Assembly: GCA_029962745.1 (NCBI GenBank)
Contig: CM057154.1
Span: 20,340,857-20,404,856 of the forward strand
Source: Echinometra lucunter
Taxonomy: Eukaryota; Echinodermata; Echinoidea; Camarodonta; Echinometridae
DNA length: 64,000 nt
Reading direction: 5' to 3'
Shown here: piece after piece, positions 56,002 to 64,000 of the stretch
How the letters are laid out: every line of letters begins with the position of its first letter
How positions within the stretch are numbered: the first letter of the stretch is position 1
Program-made: the position numbers and the translations under genes
Notes under the pieces: generated by a model
Database searches by the model: none
The model's input: the letters and a program-made list of their open reading frames with translations, nothing else
What the model was told of the DNA's origin: nothing

Positions 56002-58332
56002 TGGGGGAATATATCCCTTCCACTTTTTTGAGAGGGGGAGGGGGGGAAATGCCATGTAGAAATATCCCCCCACTTTTATAAGGAAGAAATTATATTTTAA
56101 TTAATTAGTTAGTAAAATTTTTGATAATCTGTCATAAACGACCATCATATTAAGAAATTCTATCTGAAAATGTGATCACAAACAAGAAAAGACAAGAAAA
56201 GTGGTTATTTTTGGCTCGCTCGCAAAACAAAAATTAAAATGTGTGTAAGGGGGTCTGTGCAGGTGGAAGAGAGTGCATGTTTATACTTAAGTGTGAGTTT
56301 TACAGAAAAAAAAAATCGGGAAAAAAATTGATCATCCCCCCACTCCTCAAAGTGGATTTACGCAGGTGTTTCTTAGCAAAGGTTTTTTGGGATGCTATGT
56401 TTTCTTCATAGCCTTATCCCTACTTCAGTCATCAGCTCTGATTTTCTTTGTTACAGCCATCAAAGTAATTTTTTTTTTAAATTGTAAACTTAGAAACACC
56501 CATATAAAATGCCCTATAAATGAAATTATTATTATCATTATTATTATTATCATCATCATCATCATCATTGTTATTATTATCATTATCATTATTATCATCA
56601 TTATCATCATCATCATCATCATCATCATTATAAATCATTAATTAATTTCATCATCTTCCATTCCCATTGCCTTCCCCCTCTTTTTCCATGTCTGTCTTTC
56701 TTTCTTTCTCCCTCTTGTTTTGCATCTGTGCCACATGATCATGGAGATAGAGAGCCAATAAAAAAATCAAAGGAATCATATTAGACCATGATAGACCAAA
56801 GATATCTGATTATTTTTCTTTTTATTATAATAAGAAAACCTTTCACTGACTTTTGCCGATAGTTCTGGGGCAGTAACTTCTGCAACTTAGAGGTTATTTA
56901 TGCAGTTATCTGCAAAGCCAACATATGGATAATTCTGTGAGAGGCATGTAAAGGATTATACTGACCCTGAGGCATATCAGCAAGGACAAACTTGTTGTTC
57001 TGGATCTGCAGGTCATAGCTCAGGTGCTCCAAGTTGTATTCTTCTGCTGTAGTGAATGCAGTGCAGAGATAGGCATTCTGACAAAAGAAAAAATGAAGAG
57101 GTCACAATTACTGAATGAAATCTGATTGATCATGATTTTACATCGTCATTAAAATTGTTATTATTTTTTCAACATAACATTTTAAAAAGCAAAGGTCAAA
57201 GTTGAGGTGCTTCGTATTGTATTCTTCTGCTGTAGTGCATGTCATGCACATATCATCATTCTGAAAAGATGGGTCACAATGATGAAATCAAAACCAAAAA
57301 GGGAAATACGAGGAGAGGAAAACAGAAAATATAAAAGAGATTGTTTTATTTGAATTACATTCAAATTTGAAGGAGTTCCCAATATAAACAGTTACCCAAG
57401 TCATAAAGTAAACTTAATGACATAAACTTAAAGCTTATACAAGAAATAAAAGCCGAATGCTTTGATGAAACTGACCCTAATGTTATTTTGTACCTAAAAT
57501 ATATGCCCTGCAGTAATAATATAAACCTACAAGCTCCAGGTATCTCACACAAGAAGATTCAGAGGACTCCAAGGAGCATATAAAACAGCTTGCTCCAAGA
57601 TCAAGGGAACGGTGAAAATAAAGAAAATGGGAGCGTTTCATGAATAGTCTTGTCAATGTCAGTGATTTTCACTGAAAACTGTTACATGCTACTGAAATCC
57701 TTGCATCTGATTGGCTGAGAGCAACTTTGTCAGTGAAAATCACTGAACTCTTTATGAAACGCTCCCAAGAAGGAGAAAAAGAGAATGAAATAGAAGCTCT
57801 GAGAAAGGGAACATGTCCCAAGTCATAGTGCATGTAAGGCAGGCAGCACAGCTAGCCTCACCTTCTCTTGTCCTTTGTCAAATCTTGATGGTTTCTTGGT
57901 TCTTGGGCGGGGCACTTTGGTGACCTTCCTGCTGCTCTTCTCTCCCTTCTCTTTCGTTGTAGTGGTGGCTGGAGATGTGGTCCTGAAGACAACAGGTTTC
58001 TCTAGCCAGGCATCTGAAGATTTGAACCTTTGACCTTGTGCCAATCTCCCAGGCCAGGTTGAAACGAACCTCCCAGCCAAACACAGTGGAATCTGATGCT
58101 GCTGATAACGATGAATTGCAGTTCTGCTCACATTATGTCGCACGCAGGCAGATGATAACCGTCGTCCACTTGAGGCAATGCCATGTTGCACGATGCCTTG
58201 GCCTTGAAGTCCCAAAAACTTAGAACTCTGATTTTTACTTCCAGTCACAATTTCTTTTACAAGCCCAAAGACATTGCTGGTTTGAATGGGAAATGACTTC
58301 CCAAACAATTTTGGAAATGAATTTAGTGACAT
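50256..58332 (-). CDS. RMND1: RMND1 (DUF155 mitochondrial translation factor), 9 exons
   Basis: RMND1 is a mitochondrial inner-membrane protein needed for mitochondrial translation. Exons on the minus strand are 57862-58332, 56966-57077, 55717-55844, 55321-55421, 53712-53818, 53223-53287, 52076-52273, 51031-51147 and 50256-50330; total 1374 nt, 457 aa plus TAA (human about 449). Conserved blocks include [14 protein letters not shown] (exon 2), [16 protein letters not shown] (exon 3), [13 protein letters not shown] (exon 4), [13 protein letters not shown] (exon 5), [13 protein letters not shown] (exon 6), [15 protein letters not shown] (exon 7) and [19 protein letters not shown] (exons 8-9, the C-terminal membrane segment). 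The basic, Ser-rich exon 1 fits a mitochondrial targeting region. An in-frame TAG lies upstream, so ATG at 58332 is the first start. Donors are GT and phases agree. Confidence 0.95.
50570..51103. repeat. Two 269-bp tandem units of TCA repeat plus RMND1 exon 8 end
   Basis: Each unit contains a long imperfect (TCA/ATC)n tract followed by the 3' part of RMND1 exon 8 and its donor. The functional copy is 51031-51103. The duplicate is 50762-50834, with the same GAG|GTAAGG donor, one base inserted and one codon lost. The Asp-rich and His-rich open frames across the tract are repeat readings. Confidence 0.85.
51815..52058. mobile_element. TA-flanked MITE next to RMND1 exon 7
   Basis: Inverted ends TACTGTAAATGC and TACTGTAAACGC (rc), with subterminal TTCACG/TTCGCG and AGCACGAA words. 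TA at each terminus is consistent with a Tc1/mariner-pogo type target. It lies in RMND1 intron 7 and ends 17 bp before the exon 7 boundary (52076). Confidence 0.75.
52388..52469. repeat. Short hairpin in RMND1 intron 6
   Basis: Arms of about 35 bp (AAGTCTAAATTCATGGACAT and its near inverse) surround an 11-base loop. It could be a very small MITE or a pre-miRNA-like fold; the sequence alone does not decide. Confidence 0.6.
53858..54266. mobile_element. TTAA MITE, CCCATTCGTGACAG family, copy 3
   Basis: Flanked by TTAA (53854-53857 and 54267-54270) with perfect CCCATTCGTGACAG inverted ends. It is inserted in RMND1 intron 4, with its left flank 36 bp from the exon 5 acceptor (exon start 53818). 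Confidence 0.9.
54309..54521 (+). mobile_element. tRNA-derived SINE, copy 2
   Basis: A better preserved copy of 2892-3100. It has box A TGGATCAGTGG at 54321, an anticodon loop reading CTTGTAA (anticodon TGT, Thr-like), and box B AGTTCGAAACC at 54364-54374, then the shared body and an AACC-rich tail. It sits in RMND1 intron 4, 40 bp from the TTAA MITE, on the strand opposite to the gene. Confidence 0.85.
55074..55149. repeat. Perfect 38-bp tandem duplication in RMND1 intron 4
   Basis: Two identical 38-bp units beginning AAGAATGAAATATAGC. Perfect identity indicates a recent event. Confidence 0.9.
55949..56368. mobile_element. hAT-like MITE in RMND1 intron 2 with G37 run
   Basis: The ends are CATTGGCGTAAATCC and, inverted, CACCTGCGTAAATCC. 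The 8-bp flanks TTTCTCAG (55941-55948) and TTTCTTAG (56369-56376) match in 7 of 8 bases. A 37-base G tract lies just inside the left end and CCCCCCACT words just inside the right end. Confidence 0.75.
56522..56640. repeat. (ATT/ATC)n trinucleotide tract
   Basis: About 120 bp of ATT and ATC units in RMND1 intron 2. The Ile-rich and Met-rich open frames are repeat readings. Confidence 0.95.
57192..57260 (-). pseudogene. Partial duplicate of RMND1 exon 2 with acceptor
   Basis: On the minus strand, TTTTCAG followed by about 65 bases aligns with the RMND1 exon 2 acceptor and its first 65 bases (shared ACTACAGCAGAAGAATACAA). It reads [20 protein letters not shown], open and in the exon 2 frame, but alignment stops before the exon 2 donor and no donor follows at the expected place. 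Confidence 0.7.
57628..57767. mobile_element. Short MITE, GTTTCAT...TTGTCAGTG family, copy 2
   Basis: A 140-bp near-palindrome with ends TGGGAGCGTTTCAT, both carrying CAGTGATTTTCACTGA internally. It lies in RMND1 intron 1 about 95 bp from the exon 1 donor. Confidence 0.75.
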
Positions 58333-59113
58333 GATATGAATATGATTACGATTATCAATTACCTTCACAAGTTCAAACTAACCCACTTCAAGTCCAGCCA
58401 CTCAAAAAATCTTATTTCAACTTCACATCAGGTACACATTGTCCTCTGATGTCAATGACTCTTCTCTAAGACTAGCAAGTTAAGAGTATCATATTAAGAC
58501 CATAGCATGTAACTGTAAGTTCTATCTTAATAACTAACTGTTAGTTAGTTGCCACTGCCACTGCACCGGCCACTGCGCACTGAACTTCTGAAGTGAAAAT
58601 TGTCATCTCATTTTTGAGAGTCACGAAAATTCTGCAATCGGGTTACCTTTCAGTTGATGCAAGGTGAGCTACACTCTGGCACTTTGTTTCTACTAACCCT
58701 GCACTGGCACTATTTTACTTGTAAATGTCAAGGAAACCATGCATGATGCAACTATTGAAAGAGCTCAGCCCGGGCGGGACTCATCTTCTGATATGGTTGC
58801 TCACAAACTCAGCATGTATCTTCACACGTTTCGCAATCGAAAAGCGTTCCATAGCAGAAATAATCATAAATGTGATTTTTCATATACCTTTAGACATGGA
58901 TAATTCCTTCAGAATCAGTAATGAAAATAAATAATTAGCATATAATTCTTTCATATCAAATTGAAGATCTATGCGAGTATATTTAAGAAATGTGTTTTTT
59001 TTTTTCATTAGCTTCTTCATTTTTAACTCTTCACTGCCGCGTTCCATAAAACTTTTTGTAAACAAGTGCACGTGCAAAAGCGAAGAAAGGTTGACAGAAA
59101 AGGTGTTCATAAC
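58333..59113. promoter_or_regulatory. Bidirectional promoter region RMND1/ZNHIT3
   Basis: 781 bp separate the two divergent start codons. It includes 5' UTR of both genes. No TATA box was seen at a fitting place; a GC-richer segment (CACTGCACCGGCCACTGCGC) at about 58557-58577 is near the middle. Use as a shared promoter is inference from spacing. Confidence 0.55.
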
Positions 59114-61820
59114 ATGGATAATGTCACCCGGAAATGTGCAGTTTGTGAGGAGAAGCAATACAAATATAGATGTCCAAAATGCAGAATCTTATAGTAAGTA
59201 AATCAAAGAAATGTGGGTTTCGTATTCCACTTTGATTCTCCCTCAATTTATGTGTGATCTCGGTCCCGTATACTTAGATTAGAGTTAGCTATTTGCCTTA
59301 TCACTTGGCATATCGTGCACCCATTTGGAATTGGATGACGAGGTGAATTTATGCGAGTTGTTATTCTTTTGAAGTAAGACTTTTTGCAAGAAATAAGCCT
59401 CTCCTATGAAGGAAATACAATTTTACTGAAGCTTGCACAGCTCAAAGATATTCACTTTTGATTTTAAAAAAAATAAAAAAACTTGTGAAGAGCATGCATG
59501 GTGTGAGTGTTCTTGGTTTCTGGTAGTCATGAAGCGATATTCCAATTTTATTCACAATATTATTACCATCATTGTTTACTCTGATTATTAAGCCTGGTGA
59601 ATATTTCTTTTATCTTTTTCTTATAAAGTTGTTCTGTTCCTTGTTACAAGCAACATAAATCAGCAGGTAAGTTTATGACAGAAACCAGATGAATGTTTCA
59701 CTATCTTAAGAAGATAGAAAAAGTTTTACAGCAATTTGATTTACTTCAGGACTTTTAAAATAATTTTGATTTCATGTTCTTATATATTCTGTCTTTGTTT
59801 TGCTCTTTTTATATTCAAAATTAATCAGTTATCTCAAAAAAATGAAACAATTTTTGAGCACGAACTTTCCATATATTTCAGAATAAAACTCCAAATTTAT
59901 TACTTGGCACAAGATCTGGATGAGTGATGATAAATTCCCCTCATCCTTACAGTAACAATCTATTTTCAACATATTTTGTTTGTTAAATTCATTGCTCATC
60001 TTCTTGATATGCCTCATAATTGCTAAACTTTTCACAATATGCTCCAGGGACTTGTGAATGTAAAGAAGAAATTCCAAAAGTCGCTGAAGATTCTGGAAAC
60101 CTCATGAAGGAAGAAAGACAAAAAGGTAAATTTACAAACATGAATGAAAGAAATACCACGCAAATCTGTTTGAAAGTTTTAGTTTGCAAAATATATGCAT
60201 AGGTAATCATGGTTCTCGCCAGTACATAACACCCATGGTTCCAATACCATGCGTAAAGGGTTTTAGACAAGGAAGAACCATGTGTGAAATTGCTGCACCA
60301 TGCGTGGAAACAAGGGTAAAAAAATATTGGAGTATATATTCCAAACAATAATGATAAATGTCACAGATTGTTTTGCTTTTTGGCAATGTATTTTACTTTT
60401 ATGCCATTAGTAGACAACTCCTGCTTACCAAGAAGCATTTTTCATCCTTTTACTATAGCATATACTGCCGCCACACCTAACTTTAGGTGTTATTCTGTAA
60501 AACTTCCGAATCTTCCACGCTTTGCGCAGAGTGGGAACCATGTGTGGATTTTTTTCTAGTGAGAACCCTGTAGGTAATATATATCTGAAATTTTGTATGC
60601 ATTGACAACCAAAATGTTATAAGTATACTCCAAGGAATGTATTTTTTCCCTTCATTATAAGAGCCTTAATAAATGCACAAATGAAGACAAGTGTCAGTTC
60701 ATATGACATGTTATCATGAATGAATTTATATTATAGAGAATAAGTCATCTGTCGTACATACTGCCCTAAAACACACTTTGAACTTGTTATTTTTTTCAGT
60801 ATATGGATTACTGTTGAAGTTCATAAACAATATTATAATCATTTTTCTATGGGTTTTGAGGATCAATGCTATGTCCCTCTATTCAAAATCCTATTCTCAT
60901 TGTGAATGGTAAATCATAAATGGTAGCTTTTTCATTCGTGTTTGCCCTATAGAAGAAGGAGAGGTATCTGAGGGTGAAGATGATGATGAAGATTATGAAC
61001 CAATCCCTGACCAACTCACACATGAACAGCTGAATAAATTGGGTAATTATTTCTATCTTCAAATTGGAATCATGATTTATAACTGACATACTGTGTAAAT
61101 TTATCCTGTACCAGTTTCTTATGTCACTTATATGCAGGATACGGGATAAATCATAGATATAGACTTTGTAATGAAGATGTCAATTCCAAAACAAAATTAC
61201 AGACAGAATAGGTTTGCTAAGATGTTATTTTAATGTGATATTGTAATTTTAGGATGCTTCAATGCTTGTAATGTTCCTGTGATATGAAATTTCTGATTTA
61301 GTTTTTGTCTATTTAAAGCAGATGTTAGTGAATTAAAAAAACAGGCAAAATGTTGCATTGCAAGTTTGAACTTCACGAGCATTATGAAACCAAGTTTGTA
61401 GTAAAGGGTTAAGCCCATTCAACTGACAAATTCTTAATCTTCCCCAAATCAGTCTTCTTAAGGTGAAATGGAAAAAGTATTTTGATATCCTTTGATCTAT
61501 CCCAATTCGATCAGTGCGATGGATGTGTAACACTAATACTCGTCCAATATTCATCTTGAAAATTTACTCACAATTGATTTGCATTTATCAACTACTTCTT
61601 ATTCATTCCTTACATATTGTTGACTAAAGGTGAATCAGAGTCAGTGAAGGAGCTTCTTCAGAACCCCCACCTGAGGGCGCTCATCACTCAGCTAGATCAA
61701 GCATCGGAGAAGGATAAAGCTATAGAGGGTGCTATGCAAGAACCTATCTTTGTTGAGTTTGCAGATGCCTGCCTGGCAGCGACTGTTGGATGGGAGGAAG
61801 ACTCTATTGCAGACAGATGA
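59114..61820 (+). CDS. ZNHIT3: ZNHIT3, HIT zinc-finger protein, 5 exons
   Basis: ZNHIT3 is a HIT-type zinc finger protein that helps assemble box C/D snoRNPs. Exons are 59114-59193, 59629-59666, 60048-60125, 60953-61042 and 61630-61820; total 477 nt, 158 aa plus TGA (human 155). The N-terminal HIT finger is complete: Cys8, Cys11, Cys20, Cys23, Cys28, Cys32, His36 and Cys42, including KCAVCEEKQ and CSVPCYKQHK. An acidic linker EGEDDDEDYEPIPDQL follows. The C-terminal domain reads LLQNPHLRALITQLDQ and MQEPIFVEFADACL, close to vertebrate ZNHIT3. The introns have GT-AG borders and agreeing phases. Exon 2 is only 38 bp. Start: first ATG of the finger exon. Possible AATAAA signals lie at 62775 and 62815. 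The gene is head-to-head with RMND1. Confidence 0.95.
60202..60571. mobile_element. hAT-like MITE (CATGGTTCTC family), copy 2, in ZNHIT3 intron 3
   Basis: It starts about CATGGTTCTC and ends GAGAACCCTG. The 8-bp TAGGTAAT occurs immediately outside both ends, an exact hAT-type target duplication; boundaries are good to a few bases. It aligns with 18756-19119 along its whole length, including a CCGCCACACCTAACTTTAGG block. Confidence 0.85.
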
Positions 61821-64000
61821 TAATTTCTTTTTTGTGGAACTTTGTGTCTGCTTAGTATAAGATTGTCAAGATTTCAAAAAAAGATTATGTGAGGAACCGC
61901 AAGAACTGGAAATGTTATATGGTGCTATTCAATATCAACGTTCATCCTTAGAATGCCTGGAAGAAGCAGATTTACCCCATCTCACTCCTCCCTGAAGTGC
62001 CAAAGTTAATGATATTTTGAGGAGGTCTATGTGGATTTGATAGAATATTTGTCTAGAAATGAAATTTACAGCAGTGCAAAGAAAAGCAAGGGAGATACAG
62101 CCAGATTTTTAAATATTACAAAGTGCTATTAGGTATACCTGTTTACCAAACATGACAAGGTCATTTGGTGATTTTACAACTGGAGCTCTAGGATGATATA
62201 GTATTCAGAATTGTGGGGGGAAAAAAAAGGAACTTAGATATTTTGCCCCATCCCATTACCATAATCTGTCCTTCCGAGTTTTGAAGGGTAATCAAACTAA
62301 TAAGAATTTGCCTGAGGTGGGAGAAGAAAATTAGAGGAACTGATGAGTGTAAGTTTAAACAGTATGGAAAACAACATGGGAACAGCATTGATACATGTAT
62401 TTGAAAGCTTATATCAGTAAATACATGAATATTATCAGAGTATTTCTGTTTCCTTAGCCCAAGAGCTGTTTCCATTTACAGGCAGAGAAATTAATGAAAA
62501 TCATTTTTATAATATGAACACTATTTTCTCGCATATGGTAATGATATTAAATCCCAGGCCCCCTAAAGCTCTGCCATTTTGTCCAGATCCATTAGAAGGC
62601 CGACCTAAGCATCCGTCCAGGCAATATTCATGATCAAAAATTAATAATTCATTTTGTAAGATGCTTCCCACAAGTGAATAATTCATTTTGTAGATGCTTC
62701 CCACAAGTAGCATTTGTTTGTACGCGTTATGAAACGTTACAGGCATCAGCTTACTGCATGCGCAGTTAATGCACAATAAATGCACAACAAATGCACATTA
62801 AAACAAAATGTCACAATAAAACTTTTATGCGCAAAAGTTATGAATAATGCAACAGTGTTATTGATATCATGGTGATAACGGGTGCTTATCGGCCCCTTCA
62901 AATGATCCGAAAGAGACAGGGCCTAATGCCATTCGCGTAATGATATCCATGCGTGCTGCTTTCCGTCTAGTAAATGTATTATATGTCTGTGATTAAATCC
63001 CATTATCTGGACAATTACCCCACCCTTCCCAACTCCCTGGTACAACTAATACCAGACACCTCCCTTTGAAGAATTAACCCAGTGAGAAAATCATTTTTAT
63101 TTTCCCCCAGACAACTACTAGTACCTTGGGATTAATTGTAGGAGATATTTGTCTTAGGGGTAGTTTAGGCTTGTTGTAGTGGGATAGTTGGGGAGGGGAA
63201 CCAGTTGAAGGTTTTTATTTCCTATCCCAGTTTCTACTTGGGATGTAATTCATGATCAGCTTCATTTTGTACATGGAAGTGTATAAGAAAAATTCACAGG
63301 CCCTTTCAGATTCTGCCTCTCTAATATTTTCTGTTGGTTCTTTGTAGCTTATTATCCAGTTGTCTTACTTTTTAATCTTAAGCCTGAGACAACTTGGCTA
63401 GGGCCTATGGAAAATGCCTGTTGCACTGGAATAACAGCAGGTTAATAATATTGTAAAGTCACAGTCAGAGGTCTTTTCAAAAGTCCAACAGACCACCTTG
63501 AAAGAGGAATTAATGCCAGCAAATGAATGAATATGAGCCCATCGTTTCCAGGTTTTTTAATCACCTTGTTATGACTTAGTAATCACTAATGTTTCATTGA
63601 TCCACTGGCACTGGCACACTTATGGGGGGGGGGGGGGGGGTTGCCCCCTCCCAATAAAATTTATTCCTATGAAATACAGTGGAAACTCGGTATAACGAGG
63701 TCCTTGGGACCAACAAAATTACTTTGTTATAGCAGGAATCTCGTAATATTAGGGTTTAAAAACAATAGAATATAAAGAGCTGTGATCAGAATATTACCTT
63801 GTTATATCAGGAATATTATTATATCAGATTTCTTTATACTGAGTTTCCACTTTATTTAAAAAAAAAAAAAAATTATTTGATACCAGTTATTTACAAATGT
63901 TGCAGAAATAAAATGATTTTCCAGGGTTTTTTCCTCAATTTTTTGTAACTTAGTGTTCCAAATTTACAGTGAGGCAAAGAATATGCTTGTGCCCCCAAAG
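61821..64000. other. ZNHIT3 3' flank and unassigned DNA
   Basis: No further gene was recognised. It contains a tandem duplication of about 36 bp at 62643-62713 (AATAATTCATTTTGTA units), candidate polyadenylation signals at 62775 and 62815, a G17 run at 63624-63640 and the terminal element listed separately. Confidence 0.5.
63677..63852. mobile_element. pogo/Tigger-like MITE
   Basis: The left end CAGTGGAAACTCGGTATAAC and the right end (inverted) AAGTGGAAACTCAGTATAAA pair over more than 20 bp. TA flanks both sides (63675-63676 and 63853-63854). CAGTGGAAC-type ends with TA targets are typical of pogo-related Tc1/mariner elements. 176 bp, no coding capacity. Confidence 0.75.

Noticed and set aside
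1..64000. CRISPR arrays, operons, rRNA genes, prophage or a new multi-gene system
   Set aside because: The gene structures are intron-containing animal genes; regular direct repeats found are microsatellites or transposon parts, and no unexplained gene cluster exists.

Overview
This is a 64-kb piece of an animal nuclear genome, almost certainly a marine deuterostome and most likely an echinoderm (sea urchin type). The evidence is AT-rich, intron-rich DNA, four conserved metazoan genes including the ciliary gene tektin-1, very many short inverted-repeat transposons with TTAA, TA or 8-bp target duplications, a tRNA-derived SINE, frequent ACATGTAC words and long poly(G) tracts. The species call is inference. 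No bacterial features, CRISPR arrays, rRNA genes or intact tRNA genes were seen. One assembly gap (500 N) lies at 5172-5671.

Layout. (1) 1-11.9 kb: no recognisable gene; foldback elements, a SINE, GT/GA microsatellites, and possibly the long 3' UTR of the next gene. (2) 11.9-40.3 kb, minus strand: mitochondrial citrate carrier SLC25A1 in six exons (332 aa). Its first intron is 17.7 kb, uses a GC donor and contains a decayed Harbinger transposon. (3) 42.2-45.9 kb, plus strand: tektin-1 in five coding exons (402 aa), head-to-head with SLC25A1 across 1.9 kb that holds a (GAA)54 tract. (4) 50.3-58.3 kb, minus strand: RMND1 in nine exons (457 aa), tail-to-tail with TEKT1, with two partial exon duplications. 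(5) 59.1-61.8 kb, plus strand: ZNHIT3 in five exons (158 aa), head-to-head with RMND1 over 781 bp. (6) 61.8-64 kb: no gene seen.

All four gene models were assembled by hand from splice signals. Exon phases add up to complete open frames ending in a stop. The genes are functionally unrelated housekeeping or ciliary genes. SLC25A1 and RMND1 are both mitochondrial, but nothing suggests a joint system. Two divergent promoters may be shared.

The main interest is the transposon landscape: a three-deep nest of hAT-like elements in SLC25A1 intron 2, an 868-bp near-perfect palindrome with a 9-bp target duplication, a Harbinger element with a broken DDE site, MITEs 17-20 bp from splice donors, and small in-gene tandem duplications (RMND1 exons 2 and 8, and the TEKT1 3' end). 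I found no convincing new multi-gene system.
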